NCBI RefSeq assembly: GCF_003432485.1
Contig: NZ_QVNQ01000014.1
Coordinates: 118,393-182,392, forward strand
Length of the DNA stretch: 64,000 nt
Reading direction: 5' to 3'
Source: Actinomadura spongiicola
GTDB taxonomy: Bacteria; Actinomycetota; Actinomycetes; Streptosporangiales; Streptosporangiaceae
Below the pieces are notes generated by a model that was not told the DNA's origin, ran no database searches, and saw nothing but the letters and a program-made list of their open reading frames with translations. Position numbers and translations under genes: made by a program. Shown here in pieces: positions 55,590 through 64,000 of this stretch (position 1 is its first letter; each line of letters opens with the position of its first letter).

Positions 55590-55842
55590 CCCGTTCAGCA
55601 AGCACCAGACGTGCGCAGTCTTATCAGCGCCCGGTGCACGCGCCCTCGATCACGACGAGTTCACTGCTGTACCGGGCGTGGAGCCGGACCAGGACGAGGT
55701 GGACGGTCACCGTCCGTCGGAACGCCCGTCCGCCGCACACCAGCACTCGCGGGTCGTTCAGTTTGCCGAACGATTTCGTCGTAGGCGTCGTTCTGACCTG
55801 GGCGATAACGTCGCCGGCATGTGTGATGTGCGCGTACTCCAC
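55590..55842 (-). pseudogene. DUF2493 (SLOG-like) fragment
   Basis: The frame gives L-N-D-P-R-V-L-V-C-G-G-R-A-F and S-S-E-L-V-V-I-E-G-A-C-T-G, the two nucleotide-binding glycine motifs of DUF2493 proteins common on mobile DNA. The C-terminal half is lost. Confidence 0.6.
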
Positions 55843-55904
55843 ACTTACCTACGTCACCTGGCGGAGCAACTCCTTCAGGATGCTGGGGCGGGGTGCCGCT
55901 CGGC

Positions 55905-56175
55905 AAACCCCGTTACGACGACCTCAAGGCCGCAGTAGCGCAGATCCTGGGGTTCACCCCGAACGCGAGGAAAAGAACAGCGTCGCGATCGCCTCCAACG
56001 CCTCCTTCAGCGAATGGGCAACCCCTTCTCCGATCCCCGCCTCTGTGCCACCATCATTGACCGACTCACCTTCAACGGCACCATCAGCGAAAACGGAAGC
56101 GAGTCCTACCACCTCGCCCACTCTGAAGCCCGCCAGCACCTCGTTTCCACCCCGCCGACCCCACGTGTCCTGTAA
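55905..56175 (+). pseudogene. IS21-family IstA/IstB remnant
   Basis: A first piece (R-Y-D-D-L-K-A-A-V-A-Q-I-L-G-F, one base outside frame) resembles IS21 IstA. A second, with F-S-E-W-A-T then, after a one-base shift, F-S-D-P-R-L-C-A-T-I-I-D-R-L-T-F-N-G and S-Y-H-L-A-H, is the C-terminus of the IstB helper ATPase. The region between is deleted. Confidence 0.65.
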
Positions 56176-57074
56176 CGACGGACCTGAGGCAGGGCGAGTC
56201 CCCGACCTACGGTGCTTCGGAGTGAGTGGCAGTGCAACGTTCTCTTGCATTCGAATTTGAGGCAATTTCGGATCGGCGGGCTCGGTGCTGTTGGAGTCGG
56301 GTTCGTGCTGACGCTTCGTCGCTCGCCCCTGTCCCCCCGAGACGCGCTCGGGCTTCGACAGGCGAGAACGGGGTATCTCCCGGCACATGACCCAGGGTGA
56401 GGAAGTCGTGGTCTGGGTTGTAAACGCGTCTGTGAAAACCCGTCGCAGATTACGCGCCAGCATCCAGACTCCCGTGAGATCCGGACACCGCTCCGAACGT
56501 TCCTTACCGCTGGCTGGCAGAAAAAGAATGTCGTCGGTCGCATCTCTCGTGGCGTGCTGCGCCCCGACGACACGATCAGCGACCTCAAGCCGCTTTGCGT
56601 CGAGCCTGAGCCTCGACCTCTGGTTGCGGGCCCCCCGATACCCGTCCCCTGATCAACCTCAGCCGTGGCCTGGACCTCCAGCTTCGCTTTCCGCCCACAA
56701 GCCTCCAAGCAATGCACGATCAGGTGTACGCGCACGTACACCTGATCCTGCTTGGTCGAGTGTGTATGAGTCGTATGGGGGGGTCGGCGTCGAGGTCATG
56801 TGCTCGGGGCTCCCCGGGTGATCGCCCACCCCCACCCCGAGAGCGAAGGAGTCGCTCGGCGACGCCGGGATGTTCGCCGATCGCGACGACCCGATGCGTG
56901 GATGGCGCCGACCTCGACCGCTGGTGCATGGCCGTCGAGCGGCTCAACTGGCGTCTTCCCCTGCGGTAGCGACTGTGGTATTGAACACGCATGAGGCCAC
57001 CTCGGAATCGTCGGCGGAATGATCGCAGTCGAGCACGAGAACACGTTCACACTCGGCGGCCCAGGCCCCAACGG
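56176..57074. other. Region of decayed sequence
   Basis: No intact gene was found. A plus-strand stretch near 56480-56652 reads as part of a protein (T-A-G-W-Q-K-K-N-V-V-G-R-I-S-R-G-V-L-R-P-D), but no start or family was recognised. Base composition is a little more even than the core genes. Confidence 0.35.
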
Positions 57075-57884
57075 ATGCGGCTCTTCTGGCGAGAGACAAG
57101 TAGATCACTAAAAGCCCTATTGATAGGCCTAGGAGCAGCGCTGATCGCAGCACCGTTTGTTGCAGTACTTGAGGACATCGGGCGCAATGAACTTGGCCCA
57201 CCCAAGGCCATTACCTCTCCCATCCAGTCGCCACAGAAAAGTTCTCCCACTCCAGTCCTCGCGCATGTCAGGGTAAATTACGACCCCGACTCTGGATGGA
57301 TCATCCCAGGAGAAGGAAGGAATGTGGACGGTCTACCAAAAACCGCCGAAGAAGCGAATTCTTGGAACCAGGAGGACTGGAAGAAATGGGTACAGGCCCA
57401 CAACGGTGTTGCCAGTTCTGCCGCCAATGCTGTGTCTGTAACCGTGTCGGGCAGATCAGCCAATGCTGTTGTATTGCGAGAGCTTACGATCTCCATTCAC
57501 GAACGCAAGCCGCCACTCGCGGGCACACTGGTCAAAAGGGGTGGCGCAGGAGGAATTCACCCTCGTCGCTTCTACATAAGGTTGGATCGCCGCCCTCCGG
57601 ACGCTGAACTGATAATAGCAAAACCCGGCGGGGATCCAGGCGATGACCAGACGGTCAACTTTCCATACCAGGTATCCGAATCCGAGGTGGAAGAGTTTGC
57701 ACTTTATCCAATCACGGAAGCGTGTCTATGCGCATGGAGTGCAACCCTTCACTGGGACGCCGACATGGGCGGCAATCAACGAATCGCCGGTCAATCGCAA
57801 ATCGACGACAATGGGCGACCCTTCCTGGCTACCCCCACGTCGAACGCTACGGGCCTCGTCCGAATTCCATGGCTGAGCGATTGA
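57075..57884 (+). CDS. Single-pass membrane protein of unknown function
   Basis: The 269-residue protein has a basic N-terminus, one hydrophobic segment (L-L-I-G-L-G-A-A-L-I-A-A-P-F-V-A-V-L) and a soluble domain of about 220 residues. Codon use is less GC-rich than neighbours, suggesting transfer. ATG 57075 (MRLFWRET) is chosen; an upstream in-frame ATG at 56991 adds arginine-rich sequence. Possible extracellular or sensory role only. Confidence 0.55.
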   Translation: MRLFWRETSRSLKALLIGLGAALIAAPFVAVLEDIGRNELGPPKAITSPIQSPQKSSPTPVLAHVRVNYDPDSGWIIPGEGRNVDGLPKTAEEANSWNQEDWKKWVQAHNGVASSAANAVSVTVSGRSANAVVLRELTISIHERKPPLAGTLVKRGGAGGIHPRRFYIRLDRRPPDAELIIAKPGGDPGDDQTVNFPYQVSESEVEEFALYPITEACLCAWSATLHWDADMGGNQRIAGQSQIDDNGRPFLATPTSNATGLVRIPWLSD

Positions 57885-58048
57885 TCTTCACCGACCTACG
57901 CCGCATCGCCCAAGCACGCCGCATTCCCGCTCTGCAGCACCCTGAGGACCACGATGTCGAGGCCCGCGCCTACGACAACGCCGCAGCCATCACCGAACGC
58001 GACACCAGCATGATCCATGTCCTTACCGCCCATGCCCCTACCGGGTGA
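57869..58048 (+). CDS. Small protein overlapping the previous gene
   Basis: The 59-residue frame MAERLIFTDLRRIAQARRIP... starts 16 bp before the end of the membrane-protein gene. It is soluble and charged. Overlap suggests coupling, but no homologue is known to me and it may be non-coding. Confidence 0.4.
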   Translation: MAERLIFTDLRRIAQARRIPALQHPEDHDVEARAYDNAAAITERDTSMIHVLTAHAPTG

Positions 58049-58585
58049 CTCCGCGCAGAGACCGCTTCATGGCTTTGAGCTGGCTCCTGAGATTCAGTAA
58101 CGGTCTGGCGTGCCTTGCATGAGTGGAGGGCCGGTCAGTGGTGGATCGTGCTCTCAGCAAGGGGCTGCCCCAAGGAGGTTCGATTCTCGTCGGGCAGTGG
58201 GTCGCCGGCCTTGGATGCAACGCCCATCCTGCTGTTGCTAGAGCAGCCGAGGAAGCGGACGGTGTTTTGCTCAGGTCAGTTGTGCGGCGGAGCGATTGGC
58301 TGAGACGCGTTCGTAGACGGCGGCGCGTCCAACGTAGAAGTCGGCGGCGCATCGTGGAGTGAGAGTAGTCGGCGTCGGTGTTGAGCGAGGCGTGTCCGCC
58401 CATGGCTGGGCCACGGTCGCTCTTTCTGACTCCGGCCGTCGTCGGTGTGGTTCGGCTGGGCCGCTGGCGTCGCTCCTGTCGTGGTCGGGACGGCGCCGGT
58501 CGTCGACTCCGCGACGACCAAAGTTGTGATCGCTGTAGACCTTGGCTCGTATCAGCCGGCGCCCCGAGGCCGACACACTCATTCC
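58049..58585. other. Region without recognised genes
   Basis: Several short frames exist in both strands; none shows a known motif. A minus-strand piece near 58390 (G-H-A-S-L-N-T) faintly resembles a tyrosine recombinase end, but it is too short to call. Confidence 0.3.
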
Positions 58586-58786
58586 ATGTGGGGATTCATC
58601 GGAGTATTCATGATGATCCAGGGCTTTGGGTCGGCCATCGCCACAATGTTCAGTGACGACGCGAGGTTCGGGTTTCTGCTGAAGTGGGCGCACGACTACC
58701 AGCCGTTCGTCGGCATCGCGACCGGCCTCCTCGGGATCGGAGTGCTCGTCCTGGGCGAGCGCGGTAAAAGCGCGAACGGCGGTTAA
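58586..58786 (+). CDS. Small membrane protein
   Basis: The 66-residue frame MWGFIGVFMMIQGFGSAIA... has two hydrophobic segments separated by a short charged loop (S-D-D-A-R-F-G-F-L-L-K). ATG 58586 is chosen because it opens the first helix. No family recognised. Confidence 0.5.
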   Translation: MWGFIGVFMMIQGFGSAIATMFSDDARFGFLLKWAHDYQPFVGIATGLLGIGVLVLGERGKSANGG

Positions 58787-58889
58787 CGATCAGGGTCGGA
58801 TCCCAGCGGAAGGCCGCACGGGGACCACACCCGTGCGCTCAGGCAGGACCAGACCACATAACGAACTCTGGAGCGGAGGGCGGTTCGGG

Positions 58890-60131
58890 ATGCCTGATCG
58901 GAGGACGCCGGATCAGCCCTCGCCTGGCGTTGGCCGTGCGCGTCGACTGCTTGGTAGTCGGCTGGCCATGCGGCTGCTGTCCGCCGGGCTGGTGGCCGGA
59001 GCGGTCACCACACCCGCCTCACAAGCGGCCGTCGTGCCGCAGGGCACACCAGTGGTGAACGCGGGTAACACTTTCGTCATTCGCGACGCCCGCATATTCG
59101 ATGGGCAACGGTGGATCGAGCGTGGCTCAGGGCATGTGGTACGCGGTCGCATCGCGTCGGTCGGCCGTGCCGTTGTGCCGCGGGGCACCCCGGTGTACGA
59201 CGGGCGCGGCAAAACCGTAATGCCCGGGTTGGCGGACGCGCACGTGCACACCGATGATGAAGGGCGACGCGACGCACTGCGGTTTGGCGTCACAACGCAG
59301 CTGGACATGTTCAGCGACGTCGATGGCCTCGCGCAGTTGCCTGCGGCCAAACGGCTGCGCCGGTCGCTCAAGCGCACTGACCTGGCAGACCTGTGGTCGG
59401 TCGGCATCGGAGTGACCGTGCCGGGCGGGTATCCCATCGCCCTCGAAATTCCGCGCCTCACGCCTGGCACGAACCCCGGTCGGTTCGTCGCCGACCGGAT
59501 ACGGGAGGGCTCGGACTACATCAAAATCGTCGTGGAGGACGGCAGTATCAACAGGCCGCTGCCCACCCTGACCCCGCAGCAGGTCCAGGCGGTGGTCACG
59601 ACCGCGCACGAGCGCCGGCGACTGGCGGTCGCGCACGCCGAGGCGATAAGGAGCGCCAAGATCGCGATGGACGCGGGTGCGGACGGCCTGGTTCACGTGT
59701 TCCGCGACACTGAGGTCGACACCGCGCTAGTCAGTGAGATTCGAGACCGCGGCACCTTCGTCGTCGCGACCCTGGCGGTGTTCGACTGCGGCCTGGGCGC
59801 CAACGACCTGTTGGCCGACGAGCGCGTGGCTACGTATCTGTCCGAGGCGCAGATCGCGACCCTCAAGAGCCGGAACCCGGGATGCCAGCGCAACCCCGAC
59901 TGGCACCGGATCGCGATGGAGAACGTACGTCGGCTGCATGCCGCCGGTGTGCCGATCCTGACCGGCACGGACACGCCGCTGGCCGGCACCGCGCACGGCG
60001 TCAGCGTGCTGGCCGAGGTCGAGCGGTTCACCTCCGCCGGCATGACCGCGCAGCAGGCCTTGGCGACGGCGAACCGGTCGAGGGCTGGTTTCTCAAGTCG
60101 TGTGGATTCGAGACGGGCACCGCAGCACTGA
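58890..60131 (+). pseudogene. Amidohydrolase, 3' end replaced
   Basis: The protein has a signal-like N-terminus (M-R-L-L-S-A-G-L-V-A-G-A-V-T-T-P-A-S-Q-A), then an amidohydrolase fold with the metal H-x-H in A-D-A-H-V-H-T, I-K-I-V-V-E-D-G, V-A-H-A-E and G-T-D-T-P. After A-L-A-T-A-N near 60075 it no longer follows the family; the usual last 60 residues, including the strand that closes the barrel, are lost and 19 unrelated residues end the frame. The join is to a toxin fragment. Confidence 0.72.
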
Positions 60132-60300
60132 TCGAGCAAGCCTCGACAGGCTGGCCGAGGTTGGGACGACCGCTCGTCGACAGTCTGGAACACAGCGAGT
60201 TCCATAACCTGGTGGAACTGCGTCCCGGCGGCCGAGACCGATGGGAGACCCGCGTGCTGTTCGTCTTCGCCCCGGACCGGGCCGATGCTTCTCCGGGGTC
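60066..60300 (+). pseudogene. HigB/RelE-like toxin fragment
   Basis: In another frame than the amidohydrolase, the sequence V-E-G-W-F-L-K-S ... T-A-A-L-I-E-Q-A, G-R-P-L-V-D-S-L, F-H-N-L-V-E-L-R-P-G and R-V-L-F-V-F-A-P-D-R is a HigB-type (Gp49-like) toxin lacking its first residues and C-terminus. No antitoxin follows. Confidence 0.65.
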
Positions 60301-60418
60301 GCACGCGGGTTTCCAGCGGCGAGAAAGCTCAGCAAGGAGTTGCTTGGTCTGGGTGGACAGCTCGGCAATGCGGGTCTTGCCGGAGCCGGGCTGTGTCTCG
60401 AAGTCGGTTCTCCTAGCG

Positions 60419-61291
60419 TCAGGCGGGTTGGGCTGGGATGCGGACTGCGGCGCCTGAGACGCGGACGCGGGGGTCGCCGTCGCGGAGTTCTACCGTGAGG
60501 AGTCCGGGGCGGCCCATGTCCTCGCCCTGGTGGAGCGTGAGCGTGGCGGCGGGGGCGATTTCGCCGAGTTCCCGGAGGTAGGCGCCGAACGCGGCCGCCG
60601 CGGCGCCGGTGGCTGGGTCTTCCACCACGCCGCCGACCGGGAACGGATCGCGGACGTGGAAGACGTGCTGCGACGCCCGCCACACCAGTTGGACGGTGGT
60701 CAGGTCGTGCCTGGTCATGTAAGTGGCGAGGCGGTCGAAGTCGTAGTCCAGATCGGCCAGGCGTTCGCGGGTGGCGGCTGCGAGGACCAGGTGGCGGGCC
60801 CCGGCGTAGGCGAAGCGGGGCGGAAGAGCGGGGTCGAGGTCGTCATTGCCCCAGTGCAGGATGTCCAGGGCTTCGGAGGTGTCGGAGGCCTCTTCCAGGT
60901 ACGGCTCCACGCTGGTGAGGGTCGCGTGGAGGACGCCGTCGATCTCGGCGACCTCGACGGGGACGGCGCCGCTCTTGGTGGCGAACGTGAAGGCGCCCGG
61001 CCCTGTCCGTTCCGCTAGGGCGACCGCGGTGGCGACGGTGGCGTGGCCGCAGAACGAGACCTCGGCTTTGGGGCTGAAGTAGCGGAGGGTGAAGGCCTTG
61101 CCCGGCTCGGTGAGGTCGTCCGGTGGTGGGGTGAGAAATGCGGTTTCCGAATAGCCCAGGTCGGCCGCGATCGCGAGCATGGCGGCGTCGTCCAGGCCGG
61201 ACGCGTCCAGGACGACCCCGGCCGGGTTGCCTCCCGCCGGGTCGGTCGCGAAGGCGGTGTAGTGCAGTACGTCGCTGCTCAGGTCGGTCAT
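60419..61291 (-). CDS. PhzF-family isomerase-like protein
   Basis: The 290-residue protein has A-F-A-T-D-P-A-G-G-N-P-A-G-V-V-L, S-E-T-A-F-L (glutamate of the active site), F-C-G-H-A-T-V-A-T-A and D-P-A-T-G-A-A-A, all PhzF marks. Family members act as isomerases or epimerases of small acids; the substrate is unknown. ATG 61291 chosen. Confidence 0.9.
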   Translation of the reverse strand: MTDLSSDVLHYTAFATDPAGGNPAGVVLDASGLDDAAMLAIAADLGYSETAFLTPPPDDLTEPGKAFTLRYFSPKAEVSFCGHATVATAVALAERTGPGAFTFATKSGAVPVEVAEIDGVLHATLTSVEPYLEEASDTSEALDILHWGNDDLDPALPPRFAYAGARHLVLAAATRERLADLDYDFDRLATYMTRHDLTTVQLVWRASQHVFHVRDPFPVGGVVEDPATGAAAAAFGAYLRELGEIAPAATLTLHQGEDMGRPGLLTVELRDGDPRVRVSGAAVRIPAQPA

Positions 61292-61344
61292 GCCGCCATC
61301 GAACACCAAGGACCGACCAGCTGGTCAAGTGGGCGATTTGCCTC

Positions 61345-61854
61345 TTAGAAGCGCCAGCGGGTTGCGCTGAATCCCTTCTCCTTGCCGAATGCGAAGACCA
61401 CCGTCGGCTCGACCGCGAAGATGTAGCGGGGATCGGCCAGCTCGGTGTCGTCGGGGGCGTAGAACTCACCGTCCTGGACGAATGGATGCCACCACGGATA
61501 TTTGGTCGGGAACAGGTCCGCGACGCGTCGCAGTCGGTCGGCGTCCCGGACGATGTGCGCGGTTCCTTCGACTACCAGGTCGATATCGTCGGCGGGGACG
61601 GTGATGGCGCAGCTATCGTTGTGTTCGAGGTAGCGGGCCTTACGCGCCTCTCGGTGTGTGTTGAAGTAGACGGCTCCCTCCAGCCAGACGGCCAGCACCG
61701 GCACGACATGCACGCGCCCACCGGGGCCGGACGTCGCCACCAGATAGTCCTCGCCTCCGGCTAACCGTGCCCGGGCGTCCGCCCAGGTGAGGGACGTCAG
61801 AGGACTGCCGCTGGGACTGGACAATGGCTCGGCGACCGGCTCCGGCTCCGTCAT
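61345..61854 (-). CDS. Pyridoxamine 5'-phosphate oxidase-like (FMN split-barrel) protein
   Basis: The 169-residue protein has Y-L-V-A-T-S-G-P-G-G-R-V-H-V-V-P-V, K-A-R-Y-L-E-H-N and a W-W-H-P-F segment, the PNPOx-like split-barrel pattern that binds FMN or F420. It lies 53 bp from the PhzF gene, in the same direction. Confidence 0.87.
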   Translation of the reverse strand: MTEPEPVAEPLSSPSGSPLTSLTWADARARLAGGEDYLVATSGPGGRVHVVPVLAVWLEGAVYFNTHREARKARYLEHNDSCAITVPADDIDLVVEGTAHIVRDADRLRRVADLFPTKYPWWHPFVQDGEFYAPDDTELADPRYIFAVEPTVVFAFGKEKGFSATRWRF

Positions 61855-61929
61855 GACCGCTCCTTAGATTCTCGGATCACTCAGGCACACGGTAACGCCG
61901 TGCGGCGATGAAAGCACCGAACCGGAGGA

Positions 61930-62239
61930 CCTGTGAAACTCTTCTCGTGGCGAAGTCGCCGCAGCCTCGGTCGTCCTCGGCGCGTTGACGGCCGTCCCGG
62001 CGATGGCGAAACCCGCCGCGGCCGTCCCGTCGCAATGCAGCGTTTCCCGCAACTTCAGCATTGCGTTTAGCTCCTGCCTCGGCGGAGCTGGAGAGCACCG
62101 GATCATCTGCTTTTACACCCACCACATTCCGGGCGTGGCAACCATCATCGGCTACGGGCCAGGGAAGCCGATCGGCGAAACGTCCGGCGCCTACTGCCCC
62201 CGGGACAGGGTCACCAACACCTTCGTCGAGGTCCACTGA
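61930..62239 (+). CDS. Small secreted protein, start unclear
   Basis: The frame has A-A-A-S-V-V-L-G-A-L-T-A-V-P-A-M-A, a signal-peptide core and cleavage site, then about 75 residues with four cysteines. In frame, a stop lies just upstream, and the best start (GTG 61933, V-K-L-F-S-W-R) is one base out of frame, so the gene is either frameshifted or starts at an unusual codon. ATG 61985 would lack the signal. Confidence 0.5.
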
Positions 62240-62437
62240 CCCACCCAGGGTGGCCAATCTTTGGTTGTCGTGTCTCTGTCGTGGCCTGGTTCTCTCGATG
62301 GCGGCGCACGTGCGGGGCGTACCGGACGATGGTTGTGCTGGACGGCCGTATGGCGCACGCGGGCCCTGCGCCACACGGTCGGCAGGACGACACAAGTCGA
62401 CCTTTGCCTCCCGACAGCGGGGTCTCCTTTCTTACGG

Positions 62438-63175
62438 TCAGTTCTTCTGCCATCCACGCAGGTCGAAGTTGCGTACTCCACCGGGAATGGGGTTTCCTCG
62501 TTCGTCCAGCAAGGTGAGCTTCGCCCACGTGGCGCCTCCGGGTGCCGTGATCGCGGAGTAGCGGGGACCATTCAGGTCGTCCGGACGAGGGACTGTCGAT
62601 GCGATGCGCGGTCCGCCCGCCGACGTGGTGATACGCACACTGCGTACCCGGGGATGGAAGGCGCCGACGACGACCCAGTCACTTGTGCGGTCATCCCTAC
62701 GCCCGAGGCGCGTGGCCAACCAATCAGCCTCGTCGGGAGACGTGGGTCCGATCTGCTTGCCGTGGCAGCCGTCCTTGGTCGGCGATCCTTCGAAGCCGAC
62801 CCCGGCGGTGTCCCATTCGGCGCCGATCGGGTTCCGCCGCTTTGAGACCAACTCGACGCCGGGCATGGGATTTCCGCAGACATCCCTGTGGAATGTGGGG
62901 ACCAACCAGTACTCGTCTCCCCCGGACTCTCCGTGGAGGATCGCATGCTCGGTGGGGAGTCGTGCGACGGTTCCGGGTCCGGAATGGAGATAAGCGAAAC
63001 CGAGTGTCGGTACGGCAAGCGCGGTCAGCCCGGCTGCGAGGACGACGCGGCGACGACGGCGGGAAGCACGTTCTGGCCTGATGGGGAGGGTATCGACCGT
63101 CATGGCGACTTTGGTCAACGTATTGCGCAGGTGGGCGTCGAGTTGGGGGTCTACGGCGCCGCTTCGTTCGTTCAT
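62438..63175 (-). CDS. Membrane-anchored partner of the ECF sigma factor
   Basis: The 245-residue protein has a short cytoplasmic N-terminus, one hydrophobic segment (R-R-R-R-V-V-L-A-A-G-L-T-A-L-A-V-P-T) and an extracytoplasmic domain with two cysteines. Its ATG overlaps the stop of the sigma factor gene (ATGA), so it is probably an anti-sigma factor or a sensor, although no ASD or zinc motif is visible. Confidence 0.65.
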   Translation of the reverse strand: MNERSGAVDPQLDAHLRNTLTKVAMTVDTLPIRPERASRRRRRVVLAAGLTALAVPTLGFAYLHSGPGTVARLPTEHAILHGESGGDEYWLVPTFHRDVCGNPMPGVELVSKRRNPIGAEWDTAGVGFEGSPTKDGCHGKQIGPTSPDEADWLATRLGRRDDRTSDWVVVGAFHPRVRSVRITTSAGGPRIASTVPRPDDLNGPRYSAITAPGGATWAKLTLLDERGNPIPGGVRNFDLRGWQKN

Positions 63176-63633
63176 TGGATCACCTTCCTGAGTCGATCGA
63201 GGGCGCGCTTGAGGTCGGACCGGATGGTGCTCGGCGGCCTCGCGAGGAGTTCGGCGATCTGGATCAGCTGCATGTCTTCGTAGAAGTGCAGGACGATGAC
63301 GATCCGCTGCCTGGGCGGCAGTTGCTTGATGAGTCGCCAGGTCTCATCGACTTCGGGAATGTGGGTCGTGGGCTCGGAGACCCGTCGGCCGCGCTCGCGG
63401 AATCGTCGCCGGTGCAGGTCGTTGGCCCGGTTCACCACGGCACGTTTGAGATACGCGGACGGCTTGTCGATCTGCTCCCAGTTCTCACACGCCGTGGCGA
63501 AGGCGGCCTGAACGAGGTCCTCGGCATGCTCACGCGACCCGGTCAGCAAGAAGCCCAGACGTACCAAGTCCGGCCGCTGCTCTCTGTACACCCGTTCGAG
63601 GTCAGGCGGATCCGTTTTAATCGTTTCCGTCAT
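63172..63633 (-). CDS. ECF sigma factor (SigE/sigma-70 family)
   Basis: The 153-residue protein has region 2 (L-V-R-L-G-F-L-L-T-G-S-R-E-H-A-E-D-L-V-Q) and region 4 (L-P-P-R-Q-R-I-V-I-V-L-H-F-Y-E-D and S-T-I-R-S-D-L-K-R-A-L), the SigE-like group of ECF sigmas. It is followed by a coupled membrane partner. It would direct RNA polymerase to stress promoters. Confidence 0.92.
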   Translation of the reverse strand: MTETIKTDPPDLERVYREQRPDLVRLGFLLTGSREHAEDLVQAAFATACENWEQIDKPSAYLKRAVVNRANDLHRRRFRERGRRVSEPTTHIPEVDETWRLIKQLPPRQRIVIVLHFYEDMQLIQIAELLARPPSTIRSDLKRALDRLRKVIQ

Positions 63634-63876
63634 GCCTTCTCTGTCGTGGCGGCGTGCGCCGACGTTGCAGTCGACACCGACCGGGCCGCAACCGCTGTCT
63701 CAAGAGAAACCACGGGATCGACAAGTCGACCGGTTGAACGAGTCGAACACAGGGCTTCGCGACCCTCTTGACCCGGAAGCCTGGCGGCGGTTCGCGCGAA
63801 CCTGTGTGTCACATCGTGTCCCCATTCGCTCGGACAAGCGCCCGGACGGTGGTGAAGGTAGGCGGGGGGAGTGCTA

Positions 63877-64000
63877 GGTCCTGTTTAGAAAGTCCTGGTT
63901 CGGGCGGCATGTCGCGCCTGGATACGAGTGAGGTCTCCGGTAGATGGATCAACGACCAAGAAGACCATCACCACCGGAGACCTCGTGCCCAGCGTACCGA
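63877..64000 (+). mobile_element. Possible left end of an insertion sequence (runs off right edge)
   Basis: CCTGTTTAGAAAGTCC near 63878 looks like an IS end, and GTGCCCAGCGTACC at the very edge may be the first codons (M-P-S-V-P) of an IS5-type transposase. Too little is present to be sure. Confidence 0.35.

Noticed and set aside
58270..58403. Possible tyrosine recombinase C-terminus (G-H-A-S-L-N-T)
   Set aside because: Too short, with no Arg or Tyr catalytic context.

Overview
The window is high-GC DNA with actinomycete-style gene content: type I-E CRISPR with GC-rich repeats, LAL-type LuxR regulators, a dnaK-grpE-cbpA-cbpM-clpB operon, a CbpM-like MerR protein, SigE-type ECF sigma factor, and frequent GTG/TTG starts with 4-base stop/start overlaps. 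A filamentous actinobacterium of the Streptosporangiales or Thermomonosporaceae kind is the best guess; the species cannot be fixed from the sequence.

Region 1 (1-8.9 kb) is a type I-E CRISPR-Cas locus on the minus strand: cas3, then cse1-cse2-cas7-cas5-cas6e with overlapping starts and stops. Cas6e runs off the left edge, and cas1/cas2 are not in the window. A 17-repeat array (7452-8453) reads away from cas3. Between cas3 and cse1 lies a single repeat-spacer-repeat unit with degenerate repeats and an exact 32-nt spacer, followed by a strong hairpin. It looks like a cas-regulatory mini-CRISPR. Two decayed repeats of a different CRISPR family follow the main array.

Region 2 (9-32.6 kb) is a stress and redox block: a broken NlpC/P60 gene, a FUSC-type membrane protein, a cNMP-domain thioredoxin-reductase-like flavoprotein, a thioredoxin, Hsp20, a Na+/H+ antiporter, two large LAL regulators, an MFS transporter with a long cytoplasmic tail, DUF2267 and DUF1931 proteins, and the chaperone operon. 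A stand-alone LigD-type ligase and a membrane protein follow.

Region 3 (32.7-51 kb) is an accessory island. It holds an ISL3 remnant, a second CRISPR array (37-nt repeats, no cognate cas genes visible) cut by an IS3 element, a broken TIGR02391 gene, and a helicase with a probable nuclease tail. It also has a compact ATP-grasp cluster flanked by two homologous small peptides (a candidate graspetide-like RiPP), an IS5-family element with an amber stop, and a three-gene set encoding a caspase-HSP90-like ATPase fusion, a cysteine-rich protein and a membrane protein. Two tRNA-3'-end-like fragments lie near its right end.

Region 4 (51-64 kb) is mixed. Intact genes encode an MDR oxidoreductase, a phospholipase-D-type synthase, a PhzF protein, a PNPOx-like protein, and an ECF sigma factor with its membrane-anchored partner. 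Between them is a graveyard of broken genes: CYTH, Dpp/Opp ATPase, DUF2493, IS21, and an amidohydrolase joined to a HigB-like toxin.
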